From the NCBI GenBank assembly GCA_028015205.1, contig CM051516.1:48116230-48180229 (forward strand): DNA of 64,000 bases, written 5' to 3'. Positions 22,650 to 34,049 of the stretch are shown here, one piece after another (position 1 is the first letter of the stretch; each line of letters opens with the position of its first letter). The translations under genes were made by a program, and so were the position numbers. This stretch comes from Mytilisepta virgata (Eukaryota > Mollusca > Bivalvia > Mytilida > Mytilidae). The notes below the pieces were generated by a model that worked only from the letters and a program-made list of their open reading frames with translations, did not search any database and was not told the DNA's origin.

Positions 22650-23345
22650 TCATAAACACTGACTGTTAATGTTTCTGATCAGCGACGTCAACCATGCGTT
22701 TGCCAAATTCTTCCCTGGATGTATGCCATCTAGTAGGAGATTAAAGTTCAACGAATATCGTTGCCTTAAATTCCGCCCTTTTCTGCTTCGCACTAAATCT
22801 TCGTTCAATTTAGGTGTGTATGTGTTTAATTCAGTGTTAAGTTCATTTATAAACAAATTTACAGAATCAATGTAATCATTTAACTTCTTGTCTTCACTTG
22901 CAAACTGTTCAAGTTCCTTGCATCCCTTCAACTCGTTCCAAATTCGTATGGAATAATAAGGCACTTGTAAAAATGTTACACGAACGTTGTTGCTAACGTA
23001 TTTGTCTTTAATAAGTTGTAAATTACTTTTTAGTTCAGTTAACACACTTTCTGGTTTAATAGATATATATTTTCCAGACTTGGACGTCAAATCACATGTT
23101 CCTGCCCAAATGTATAGTCTGATGAACCTGTATTTATTTATCAACTTCTGTACATTCTTCTCTAACCATTCATTAACGTCCTTCGAATTCGCACCACCTT
23201 TGCAAAACCACTGTATTTTATCGTCCGTTGCACAATATTTCAAATATTTGCCTTTGCTGTCGCTAACAAATATTGGCGTAAATGTCAAATTTTCACTGAC
23301 TGATGCTCCTTTCGCAATATGTTTCAATAGTTTATTTTCACTCAT
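22650..23345 (-). CDS. SGNH/GDSL-hydrolase-like accessory frame of the BEL/Pao element (231 aa)
   Basis: Open frame starting 56 bases inside the 5' LTR, so it would be the first frame on the genomic RNA. Features of the SGNH fold appear in the right order: FVSDSKG at 27-32 (nucleophile serine block), KGGAN at 49-53 (glycine block), YIWAGTCDL at 78-86 (position of the G.ND block, with cysteine instead of asparagine), a strand VRVTFLQVP at 121-129, and LLDGIHPG at 204-211 (Asp/His block). The serine, aspartate and histidine of a triad are therefore present. SGNH-type esterases are known in ORF1 of CR1/L2-type LINEs. I know of none in BEL/Pao elements, but I could not search. Substrate unknown; a role at membranes or in particle assembly is speculation. 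Confidence 0.62.
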   Translation of the reverse strand: MSENKLLKHIAKGASVSENLTFTPIFVSDSKGKYLKYCATDDKIQWFCKGGANSKDVNEWLEKNVQKLINKYRFIRLYIWAGTCDLTSKSGKYISIKPESVLTELKSNLQLIKDKYVSNNVRVTFLQVPYYSIRIWNELKGCKELEQFASEDKKLNDYIDSVNLFINELNTELNTYTPKLNEDLVRSRKGRNLRQRYSLNFNLLLDGIHPGKNLANAWLTSLIRNINSQCL

Positions 23346-23400
23346 TAGTCTAGAACATAAATGTACTGTCGATATATTCTCTTGGTCGAAGAGTTTTGAC

Positions 23401-24287
23401 TATCACAGCAGTGGTGGGACCTGTCGTGTATGGCGCAAAATAACCCAAAAATTTGTACTGAAGATGGTTTATTATAAAGACATTTCGCAAAGTCACATAT
23501 TACAGTGTTCGCAATGTTCGCAAATTATTCTCACTATAAAGACTCAGTAGTTTTATCATTCGCAAAATACAACATCTACAAATCATACGCAAAATACACC
23601 ATTTACGAATCCTATACCATCTACGTCAAAACTACAATAAAATAAAAAGGCATACATAAGTCAAGTATACAATAAAATTATATCAACACATCAGCTTAAA
23701 TATGTAAACTAATTACTTTGAAATATGTAGAAAAATGTTAACTGACTGAAAATTGTCTCGTATTTTATTGATTATAAAACGCCAGTGGACCTCTTGTTTA
23801 ATTTGTTCTAAAAATAAATCTGTTGACAATCACAGGTAAATCGTTACTGAATAAATGTAAACAAACGTAAAATTGAACGTAGTTTAAAAGCTACAAGTTG
23901 TTCATGTTATTTAATGCATAAATATGGATCAACAAAGTATAAACGTGTGAATTATAGAAAAATACACAACTCATACATGTATCGATTGGCAATGTGTATC
24001 GTTTGACATGTACAAATCGATGTCCTACAAGTTATTACGAGTAAATATTCAGATAAATTCACAACATACATATAAAAGTAAATATCAAGATTTACATACC
24101 TCTTTGGGCTTATAAAACGCAAAAATAACAATTTAGACAGTCGTGTGTCGTTCCAATAGCTGAAAAAACCGCCTGGTTTACAAAAGGCGCCAAATAACAT
24201 ACTAAAAGCAGTAAGCAATCCGGAGCCGACTTCAAATTACGGAATTCAGTAATAAAATTGTAAAACGTGAAAATGATTGCATTTACA
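23401..24287 (-). repeat. BEL/Pao 5' LTR
   Basis: 887 bp, same as the 3' LTR. In element orientation it has a TATA-like TTTTATAAGCC near 24110 and an AATAAA at 23764-23769, which could mark promoter and polyadenylation. Short open frames inside both LTRs are not taken as genes. Confidence 0.9.
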
Positions 24288-24292
24288 GTGAT
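24288..24292. repeat. Target-site duplication of the BEL/Pao element, right copy
   Basis: GTGAT, identical to 14879-14883. Confidence 0.85.
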
Positions 24293-24431
24293 CTCGCCAC
24301 ATTTGTGAAATTTCATACGAAACTGTTGCTCCGTCCACTGACTTCGATAAAGGGGTATTCTTATTATTCTGTTTATTAATTCCATTCCAGAATCCACGCA
24401 GTTTGTTGATGAACAAATTTTTATGTCTCAT
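24293..24431 (-). pseudogene. LINE fragment, 5' part split off by the BEL/Pao insertion
   Basis: The minus-strand frame reads RGFWNGINKQNNKNTPLSKS, then VDGATVSYEISQMWRDH, and stops at the insertion site. Across the BEL/Pao element it continues in frame into 14878 and below. 'FW..I...N....PL...VDG......I...W..H' is the linker between endonuclease and reverse transcriptase in LINEs. Truncated at its 5' end near 24431. Confidence 0.68.
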
Positions 24432-24946
24432 GTGACGTCATTTTAGAAAAAAGACATATGATTATCTTAAAATTCTCTTACATTATAATATTGGATGTAA
24501 ATTTTTGTCGACCAAACAAAAATTATAAAAAAAATTCAATAAATATTATAAAAAAAATAAAAAAATACATTAAATCAGAAATTCTATGTATGTTATATTT
24601 AATGCGTTTAAATTATATAAATCTAGCAACTATTATTTCCCAGTAAACCAGCAATGTTTCTTGACTAGATTAAAATCTACACCGCAGCGATATTTAACTA
24701 TATGAAACTGAATAAATCTTAATGAAATGTTTCATTCTTTTTGCTTGCAGGCCCAAAACGCTGAGTTAAATCAGTCACTTAAACAATCATAAGAAATATT
24801 TGATTTTATTTATAAGATCTCATATAAAGTCACTGCGTAACATATAGTAAAGAGTCAAGGGTAAAATACTGAAATATAGAATAAAACTAAATTTTCATCA
24901 AGAAATTAATCTTTTAAAATTAACATTATTCATGCATTACACATAC

Positions 24947-25034
24947 TTTTTGCAACTGGAATAAGTTCGTCTAGTGAACCTGCAGACATTTCAAATTTAT
25001 CAAGCATGGCCTTCATAATGTTCCTCGCCTCAAC
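24947..25034 (-). CDS. Polycystin-1-like gene A, short helical ectodomain exon
   Basis: The exon encodes VEARNIMKAMLDKFEMSAGS followed by LDELIPVAK. Amphipathic helices of this kind, with 'SLDELIPVA', are typical of the helical subdomain in GAIN/REJ-like regions. The acceptor has an exceptional polypyrimidine tract: the run of about 28 A at 25048-25075 on the plus strand reads as T on the coding strand. The donor is AAAAA/GTATGT. It starts in phase 0, matching the exon at 27853-27992, and leaves one base. Confidence 0.62.
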
Positions 25035-25041
25035 CTGAAAA

Positions 25042-25080
<39 letters not shown>

Positions 25081-25164
25081 TCCCAATAGCCCGGACGCTC
25101 ACCTGTAATTTTTTTGTGTAGATCTTGCGTCAATGATTTTTTTGCTATTCAATGTATACCATCG

Positions 25165-25540
25165 CAATTTCCGCCTTAATATTGACTTGTACAGCTAAAA
25201 TATAGAATCCTGAACCCGAATAAATATCGTTGTTAGGGACTTTTTCGTCGGTTGCTTTGGACATTTTCAGTGGCCTTGACTCTTAGATTTCATTTTGACT
25301 TCAAGGGTAATTTGTAGGGCCCTGAAGCCAAACATATCTGGTTGCTAGGAACTTTTCCATCAGTTGCTATGGATTTTTTCAGTGACCTTGACCCTTGAGC
25401 CTCCACATTGACTTGTACAGGTAAATTATAAGGTAGTTAACCCACATATATATGGTTACTAGGGACTTTTCATTGGTTGCTATGGAATTTTCCAATGACC
25501 TTGACCCTTGGCCCTCCATTTTACTTGTACAGCTACCATT
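25165..25540. repeat. About three tandem units of 110-115 bp
   Basis: GGTTGCTA(G)GGA...TTTTC...GTTGCTATGGA.TTTTC...TGACCTTGACCCTTG recurs near 25230, 25350 and 25455. Intron of gene A. Confidence 0.5.
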
Positions 25541-25689
25541 TAATTTATTTCAAGTTTTGCTCTAAACATCTGTGACAATATGTCAGACCATATTACTGTT
25601 AACATGTAAAAAATCTTTAAAGGGCAACAACCCCTATAAGAGGTCAATTGACGATGTTGGTGATATTTGTAGACCTCACTTTGCTGATC

Positions 25690-26675
25690 ATTTTTAGCTC
25701 ACCTGGACCAAAGGTCCATGTGAGCTTTTACCATCACTTGGCGTCCGTCGTCGTCGTCGTCTGTCGTCGTCGTCTGTTAACAATTTTTCAAACGTTAACT
25801 TGTCCGACACCATTAGTCCAATTGCAACCAAACTTGGTACATTTGTTTAGTGGCATTATGTGTACAAAACTATCGTTTGGATTTTTGATTCGTAAAAAAA
25901 CATGGCCGCCAAGGCTAAAAATAGAACATAGGGGTAAATTGCAGTTTTTGCAAATAATTCAAAAACCATAACAGATATCAAAATTCTGGCATAGGGTAAA
26001 AGTGTTCAGCACCTCAAGATCTACCTGCCCTGAAATTTTGAAGAAGATCCAACGACCCATGTAGGAGTTATTGCCCTTTTTCTGCATTTTTTCCAAATTT
26101 TGCACTTATTAAGCTCAATATCTTGGATACTATAAAGGAAATTTGAAAAATTTAAATTTCATATTGTTAGGCACACAAAGATCTACAAAATTTGTAACAG
26201 GATCGAAGTTGTAGGTTCGTTCCTTTTTGGAGTTATTCCCCTTAGATCGTCAAAATTGACCATTTTTGCAGTCTTCATTCATTGTAATAAAATCGTTAAC
26301 TCCTCTTACACCATAAATTTAATTGCAACCAAACTTAGTGTAGTTGTTCCTTGGCATGAGTGCTACTAAACTATCGTTTGGATTTTTGATTTGTAAAAAA
26401 ACATGGCTGCCATGGCTAAAAATAGAACATAGGGGTAAATTGCAGTTTTTTGCAAATAACTCAAAAATGGTGACAGATATCAAAATTCTGATGGGAAGCT
26501 AAAGTGTTCAACACCTCAAGATCTACCTGCTTTGAAATTTTGAAGAAGATGTAACCACCCATGTAGGAGTTATTGCGCTTTTTCTTGATTTTTTTTTAAA
26601 ATTTGTACTTGAAAGACTCCCTTAAAGCTTAAGGACCAGGTGAGCGATTCAGGCTCCTGGGAGCCTCTTGTTTAT
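25690..26675. repeat. Bivalve-type 'AGCTCACCTGG' repeat, full length
   Basis: Starts with the palindromic AGCTCACCTGGACCAAAGGT..GTGAGCT and ends with CCAGGTGAGCGATTCAGGCTC and GGGAGCCTCTTGTTT. Inside, two related halves offset by about 500 bp share CTATCGTTTGGATTTTTGAT and ATAGAACATAGGGGTAAATT. It has TCGTCGTCG runs near its start. Repeats with these ends are frequent in bivalve genomes (from memory). No protein frame. Confidence 0.6.
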
Positions 26676-27852
26676 GTTTACAGTTTGTCTTTATCTATAA
26701 TAATATTCAAGTTAATAACCTAAAACTGCAAAATTTCCTGACAATTAAAAATTCAGGGACAAAAACCCGAAAATGAATTGAACGATTCGTATGAACTTTT
26801 ATGGCAGGTAGATCTTGACTTCATTAATATTTCTTGCAAGTTTTGCTCTAACTGCTTTGAGATATGAGCAAAAAACTGCATTCCATCGCTATGTTCTACT
26901 TTTAGCAACGGCGGCCATGTTTGTTGATGGATCAAATCTCAGGATATAATTTTTAAACTATATTCTCTAAGAAACATTCAGGTAAAGTTAAGTTGTAATT
27001 AGTCCTGTAGAAGAAGGTTTGAAAAAGTAAATGACTTAAACAAAAAATTGTGAAAGAATGTCGTTCAAGGGCAATAACTCTTTACGAGGTCAATTGACCA
27101 TTTTGGTCATCTGACTTATTTGTAGATCTTACTTTGCAGAACACTTTTGCCATTTACACTTTCTCTCTATCTATGATAGTATTAAAGATAACAACCTATA
27201 TACTGCAAAATTTCCTTAAAATTAATAATTCAGGGGCAATAACCCATCAAAGAGTTGACCGATGCGTCTTAAAATTTCATGGCAGGAAGATGGAGAAGAG
27301 CAACACAATTGTAATTTGTTATTTTTTTTTATTATTATTTCCAATCCTTTTCAAAGTTTATGAATGGAACGGGTTTTGTATGATCTATTTGGTTTTTTTC
27401 AATGCCCCGGAATTCGTTTTATCAGGTTTTCTCACAGTTACCTTTATTTATGCTATAAGATAGTTGTGTTGTTTGATAAAGGCAAATTCTGTTTCACCAA
27501 AACGTTTGCCTTGTTGACTAATAGGACACCCTTTTGTTATTGGAAATGTACGGAATTTTTCAAAACGTTAAACTTCTTAATCAATAGTGTACGTTTGATA
27601 CAAAGTACAAATGTAGCTAAATAGACATATGTAGTCATTATATATTGTTCTTATAGGATGTCATGTGAGATTTGCCAATCAACATGTACCCTTCAGTTAC
27701 ATAATTGGCAATGTATAAGAATAAGAAGGTTTTAAACCATGCATGTCTACACTTTACATACAAATGAGCAGCAAAGCTCATGCCTTAAAAGAGGCGGGAA
27801 CTGTATAAACATCCGAAACACCTGGGAATTTCTCAAAGTTAATTGATCTTAC
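26676..27852. repeat. Related repeat fragments in the intron
   Basis: Segments around 26680-26950 and 27060-27300 repeat phrases of the preceding element and of each other (ACCTA.A.ACTGCAAAATTTCC, TTCAGGG.CAATAACCC). The rest is AT-rich without coding support. Confidence 0.4.
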
Positions 27853-27992
27853 CACAGAGCAAGCTAACTGTGAATCTTGTTTATCTAGGCCTTCTTCTAG
27901 AAAATCTGAAGTTTTTTCCAGATATTGTACAGCTTTCTCAATCGTAATGCTTTGCTCACTCCATGCGTCCTCCATAATGGATGCAATTCCAA
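27853..27992 (-). CDS. Polycystin-1-like gene A, helical ectodomain exon
   Basis: This 140-base exon encodes GIASIMEDAWSEQSITIEKA and VQYLEKTSDFLEEGLDKQ, ending at LACSV. It is charged and helical, in keeping with the membrane-proximal stalk of polycystin-1-like proteins. Acceptor GTTATAG and donor TGTG/GTAAGA are good. Its first two bases complete a valine codon opened by the exon at 39577-39625, and it ends in phase 0. The preceding intron of about 11.6 kb contains the 1.37-kb tandem array. Confidence 0.68.
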
Positions 27993-28077
27993 CTATAACA
28001 ATAATGGAAAATTATCACATAATAATTTTTTTCAACAAACCAAATTTAATACATGTAGATGTTATACAATCATTTTT

Positions 28078-28370
28078 AAAGAAAAAGGACAAATATACCT
28101 AAGGAGCAATAAAAAAACGTAATCCTTTGGACAGACAAACTCAGGAAGACAAATGAACAATAACAAACACAACAAATAACCACAGAAATCTAAAAAGCAA
28201 TGAACACCAGAAACTCCTATAAAAACCAGGAGTGAACCCAGGTGCTCTGAAAGGGTAAGCAGTTCCTGCTCCGTATACCACACCCGTGGTGAAGTTCAAC
28301 AAAGTCAATCCGGTGGAAGTCACAAATCGGTGGAGGCACATGAAATGTTACGACACTGGGAACAGGTATA
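28078..28370 (-). repeat. 3' end of a truncated reverse-transcriptase element, copy 3
   Basis: Closely matches 2434-2735. A short reverse piece with TTCCTTAGGTATATTTGTCC at 28697-28716 belongs to the same family. Confidence 0.62.
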
Positions 28371-31029
28371 TAAGACTGTAAATGTCAATGTTAACTCAAA
28401 TAAAAAATACTTCAACTGCTAACGATTGCATGTCTCTGTCCTTAGATGGTTTTAATTTTACATGTACCTTTGATTATTTCGAGGTAAGTGTTTCGGCTTT
28501 CTTTATTTTCAGTTTTGAGTCATAATTCAACTGAATACAATATATTTATTATCATTAAATATGTTATCAGAGAATGTTAATTGCAATGTTTATCTTAAAT
28601 CAGCTTAAGATAAACAAAGAATGGCCCTGGAAGACAGTGTCCCTTATAAAACACCGTTTCAAAATTCTTTAATTGATTATACGCCTGTAAAAAGTTGTTC
28701 CTTAGGTATATTTGTCCTTTTTTTAGATTTTAGATTTGATATCAAGAATAATCCTTCTTCATAATAATTTGTACCGATGCAATATAGATCACTGTCAAAA
28801 TGACAAAATGAATTTCGTTTATATCTATTTATAATTTAGTTTTGTTCTTGTAATCGTTTTAGAATCATTTTTATTTCGGTATGACTGAAGACATTTGTCA
28901 AAAGAAGGGAAATAAAATTAAAAAACTTCATCTTACTAGCTTAATTCTGGATTACATAACATACTGATTTTAATTATCATCATTAAAGCCAATTATGGTG
29001 GTGGTGGTTAGGGGGTGTTACTCCTAATAATTTTAATACGAGTATGCCGCAGTAGAGCGTAGTAATTTTCATTCTTTTGTTGTATAGAGCAGGGTCAATA
29101 TTTCTTTATGGCAGACATCGCGTATCTTTATCCTTAAAATTACGATTTTTACGATAATTTGTAAATAGTTCCAATTTTTGGTTACATAACCCGTCCTTAA
29201 TTTATAGTTTTTATCGATTATGGTATTTAGTCTTATGCTCTTTTGGTTATGTCTTGTCGTGAATGGAGTTTATTTTTTTAGTAATTGCCTGTTGTAAATA
29301 TCGCCTGTTTTTGGTAGTTCCTAGTCGCGAACAGGTCATATTTTTTGAAGGGCTATTGGCACAGATACGCAAAAATTATTTTCAAGTAGCACGCAGCCCC
29401 CCCCCCCCCCCCACCCACACACACATAATACCCCACCCTACCCGGCAATTATAGAAATCGACAATTCGCAATCGAATGTGTCGTTAAAAAGAAAATGGAA
29501 GAGTAATTGAAATTTGCGCTAAAGAGCCGTTTCAAGTTTGTGTTGCTAAGCATTGGTTGGATTAGCATATATATATACACAAACACAAGCTCATACTACG
29601 TAGTCTGCCTTGAATACAAAAATCAAAGAAATTGTACAAACCGCGAATGTAATATCTACAATGTAGCTATGTTTTATTCTTTACATATAATTTTCTCTTT
29701 GTATACAATTTTCTATACAAATGTACTAATTATATGTTCGAAGAAAAATTTTAAAATATTTTAAACATTGGATGTGGACAATTATACGGACCATTCTATA
29801 TTTTTTTAATTAATTATTTGTTAAAAGTCAGAATTTCTTAACGTAAAATTATTTTTGAACAAAAAGGTAAACACTGTTATAGACTTTTGCTTTTGGAAAG
29901 TTTGAATAAATATTCGGAGCTGATCTTTTTTTTGTTTTCGTGGCTTAGAAAATATTATCATTGTAAAATTTAAATGCAACAGACCGCTGAAAACAAATTC
30001 TTAGCTATTTTAGTGAAAATAAGTTTACTCTAATCTAACGATCATACAAATGTTCTTTAATACCGAGAAACATCTCTTCCCGAAGTACATTTAAAGGGAA
30101 AAAAATCTTTATAAAAACATTTAGGAGGAGTTGAGCTCTAGGCATACCTACCCCATTTTTCAGTTTAATGTGTTATTAAAATAAATGAAAAGTCATTATG
30201 TCACGTTGACTTATTCTACATGTATATATCATATAACACATCCTTCATGTGTCTGTATTGATCAGTGATCAGTGTCGCGGTCTTTCAATCTATGTGAATA
30301 TAATTAAAATAAAGATGGATGAGAAAACCCTTGATATACTTAATATCGTCTGATTTGTTTTATTATGAGGACAAAGAATAACTTAAACATAAAATAAAAG
30401 GTATTTGACTCAAACAAATCCATACGTATTCATTATTGAGCTTTCATAATCCGATAGTTAGCCTCAACATCCTAATGTCTCTATATCTTGTAAGTTGAAG
30501 TTTTGAGCGTTTAAACATTAAGTAGTTTCTAGAATCAAACCTTTTCCCGCTTAATATACCAAAATACAAATGTGCGATATCTGAATCTTTAAATCTCTCC
30601 TACTAGAATTGCACTTTTAACTTTATCGACTGATCACTGTCTATGTCAGGCCCACATGCAGTAAATACACTTACTCGTGTGAATATGTATTATGCGTATG
30701 TATTTTGTATATGTCTCATAACTCAGACGAGATTATATCGTACAAAGTGTTGAAATATCATAAACTAAAAACACAGGTTGAGGAAAATCCGAAGACCCAT
30801 TCAACAATCGCAAAGGCAAAAAGAAGATGGGGAAGGACAAGAACAAACAATTATAACAGAAACACAACACCAATAACTGCAAAAATATGAGCACATTGGT
30901 CCCACCAAAAATTCGAGGTTGAACTAGTAAAATACATTATAACTTAACATTTCTTCGTAAGTGATGAGCTCGCATTCATACAGGACCACAATGTATCATA
31001 AATGATTATATTATTTCTTTTGATTGATT
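28371..31029. other. AT-rich intron sequence, nothing recognised
   Basis: Contains a C-run of about 16 at 29398-29412 followed by a short CA tract, and the small reverse repeat piece at 28697. No supported exon, RNA gene or complete element. Confidence 0.5.
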
Positions 31030-31293
31030 GAGGACAGGGGCGTTTCCAGGATATTTGAAAGGGGGAGCGTATAATAAAACTTTCGGAATTTTGGACCTTT
31101 TTTTTGCTAAAAAAAAACATAAAATAATTGTGAAATGCACTAATGTAACGGTTCCTGACTTGGAGCATGTATATTTTATAGTTAAAGTGTCAGGGTTTGA
31201 TATTTTTACGCCGAATTCTCTCCATTAATTTTTTTTTTTTTGAAAAGGGGGCGTACGCCCATTACGGCCGCACCTGGACCCGCCCCTGGAGGA
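31030..31293. mobile_element. Small inverted-repeat element (MITE) with GAGGA target duplication
   Basis: Ends CAGGGGCGTTTCCAGG (31035) and CCTGGACCCGCCCCTG (to 31288) form imperfect terminal inverted repeats. Both sides carry GAGGA. 254 bp, no coding capacity. CAGGGGCG ends recall hAT-type elements, but those usually make 8-bp duplications, so the superfamily is open. Confidence 0.6.
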
Positions 31294-32132
31294 TATGTTT
31301 ATCGCAGGTAATCGACTCTTATTCCTACATTTCATAAAAAAAGGTTTCCACATTAATTGAAAAGATATATTCGATCCGTAAATTTCGAATGCGAATTTAC
31401 ACAATGTTTGCTGACTGAAGAATTGAACCTTATGTTAAAAAAATGAATTTATGAATTACATGTACATATTTATATCATCTGTATCTGAATCGTTTTAATT
31501 TGGCAATAATAACTTCCTTGTAGATGATACCTTAATTCTAGAAATTGAATGTAAATGTACATTCCACTAACGTTGTATCACTCTATATAGAATCGGATAT
31601 TGAAAAGTTATGATAGATTCATTGGCGAAAAACATACTAGCAATTTACCGTTAAATGTTTATTTCAGTTTAATATATTGGCGAATGTACATTGTACGGTC
31701 ACGGCTTAAACCATTTTTGCAGGACTGTCGCATATGAATATAAACAATAGCAAATGGCAAGCACAGAATTAACATTAACCTAAGGCTTATAAATTACATT
31801 ACAAACCTTCAAAACATTAAAATTTGACTTATAGTTATATTAAAACTTTCCTATGACTTATACTATTACTTATACGTTACAAAATAGTTAAATTCCTGAC
31901 AATGATGACCAATAGAGTCACTGTTGCTATGTTTCCTCATTCTTTTACTAAATAAGTTTTATAAATAGAAAATAATGCGTAAGGCAACTAACAGCAATTC
32001 ACTCAGATAATCGGATTTATTCTTTAAATGAATATTTGTAATAAATCGATATTTGTAATAAATTACTAGTAATCCGAATTGTGTTCGCTTTGGTAAAACA
32101 TCTCATTTACGATCGAATAAATTTATGATATC
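31294..32132. other. AT-rich sequence before the tandem array, nothing recognised
   Basis: No coding signal or repeat seen. Confidence 0.45.
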
Positions 32133-32677
32133 ACAAGACATTGAACCCGCGCGAGCGCGGGAAAATAAGCATTTTTTTTGTGGTGGCCATGTTGACTATA
32201 AAAAGTTGTTGCGGCCATGTCATTCATGGAACAGTGACTCAATATGGATGTTGTAGCAGGCTTTCCATAAACTTTCCTGTCAAGTAGGTGGTATCAACTG
32301 ATAGTTTCATGTCTATATATGCCGTAGTATTCCAGAAATGGATGTTAATGCAAACTTTAACCAAAGTCAATGAAGCGTGAAATGTAGGTCAACGTGACCC
32401 AATTGTCATATGGCTGTTCGTTACTACCGAAGATGTATCCACTGATGAAGTAGACTGTATGCCACGTAGAATTACCAAAATGGACCTTAAGGTTCCATCA
32501 AAGTCAAAATCTATGACGAAAACACAACCACATAAATTGTCAATATTTTTATTGTTACAATTAATTCTGAACTGGAACTTGATGAAAAGCTTTCATTAAA
32601 TACACATTTCATAATGCATTAACTTTTTCCTTCAGAATAAATATGAAAATGAAATTGTAGATGTAACCATTTCCTTA

Positions 32678-32959
32678 GTGACGGATGAATTTTTCAAAAG
32701 ATGCCATGAGTTAGGTAGAGCATATGTTTGGAAAATAATTGTTCCAATTGTTCCATTGTCATCATGGGCAGGGCATGCGATGCTTAATTTCACAAATATA
32801 TCCAATAATCAGACGATAAAAGCATTTTTAGTGTGTGGATGCGTGTGCTGTCCACGTTTATATTTATCAAAGATGTCCGAGATAAATTTCGTCATTAATG
32901 ATAAAGATGACCATTTGTTAAAAATAGTTTTATCTAGGGTATGGCAGAGATATATTTAG
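32678..32959 (+). CDS. Unknown short frame, array unit 1 (shortened C-terminus)
   Basis: The frame from the first Met reads MTDEFFKRCHELGRAYVWKI and goes on to SSWAGHAMLNFTNIS, then a cysteine pair (CGCVCC) and a charged C-terminus. It remains open upstream to an acceptor-like CCTTCAG at 32634, adding NKYENEIVDVTISLV. Compared with unit 3 it lacks 14 bases after LSR, which shifts the frame and ends the product at VWQRYI. I do not recognise the family. It could be a last exon or a frame of an unknown mobile element; expression is unproven. Confidence 0.35.
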   Translation: MTDEFFKRCHELGRAYVWKIIVPIVPLSSWAGHAMLNFTNISNNQTIKAFLVCGCVCCPRLYLSKMSEINFVINDKDDHLLKIVLSRVWQRYI

Positions 32960-34049
32960 ACAGGTCACATGACAAATAATGTAAAAATAGATAATTGTTG
33001 GTTTAATTACTTTGTGCAATGTAAACATCCGAGCAATCCAAAAAAAAACAACTATGTTAGGAATTCCTCTGAACTTTACCTTACTTCTTCATATAATCTT
33101 GAAAGTTCATAGCCTTTACAGTTAGGAGAAATTGCGTTATTGTAGAAAAACAATCCTGAATACATGAAGCGGAAACATCCCATTCGAAGGAGAGTGTTTT
33201 TAATTAGTTTTATTCTTCTTCCGTAATTTCAAACAGAAATACATTTAAAATATGTGCATACTTGTTTATTTAAATCAATGTGTTAAAATGATGCATTCGA
33301 GAACCTTCTAAGGGATATGTTGGGAGAATTCATACAGGAAAAGTGCATACAAATTCCATTCGCACATAAACAAAACTGCAGTTGAAATTTATAAATGCAG
33401 ATTGTCAAATCCGATAATAACCTTTATAATCTGAACCATACATCGTTTATTTTGAACCACGCGTTTTGCCGCCTATTCGGCTAATTCGTAAATTTAGTAT
33501 TATACAAGACATTGAACCCGCGCGAGCGCGGGAAAATAAGCATTTTTTTTTTTGGTGGCCATGTTGACTATAAAAAGTTGTTGCGGCCATGTCATTCATG
33601 GAACAGTGACTCCATATGGATGTTGTAGCAGGCTTTCCATAAACTTTCCTGTCAAGTAGGTGGTATCAACTGATAGTTTCATGTCTATATATGCTGTAGT
33701 ATTCCAGAAATGGATATTAATGCAAACTTTAACCAAAGTCAATGAAGCGTGAAATGTAGGTCAACGTGACCCAATTGTCATATGGCTGTTCGTTACTACC
33801 GAAGATGTATCCACTGATGAAGTAGACTGTATGCCACGTAGAATTACCAAAATGGACCTTAAGGTTCCATCAAAGTCAAAATCTATGACGAAAACACAAC
33901 CACATAAATTGTCAATATTTTTATTGTTACAATTAATTCTGAACTGGAACTTGATGAAAAGCTTTCATTAAATACACATTTCATAATGCATTACATTTTT
34001 CCTTCAGAATAAATATGAAAATGAAATTGTAGATGTAACCATTTCCTTA

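Larger units (their letters stand above)
14884..24287 (-). mobile_element. Complete BEL/Pao LTR retrotransposon
   Basis: 9,404-bp element in minus orientation with two 887-bp LTRs that read as identical (TG...TA ends), GTGAT target duplications, a purine-rich tract next to the 3' LTR, an intact gag-pol frame and an additional upstream SGNH-like frame. Identical LTRs and an open gag-pol suggest a very recent insertion that may still be active. It interrupts a LINE fragment within an intron of gene A and has the same orientation as that gene. Confidence 0.93.

Noticed and set aside
25048..25075. Run of about 28 A as a possible processed-pseudogene tail
   Set aside because: It is better explained as the polypyrimidine tract of the acceptor on the minus strand directly before the exon at 25034; no retrocopy precedes it.
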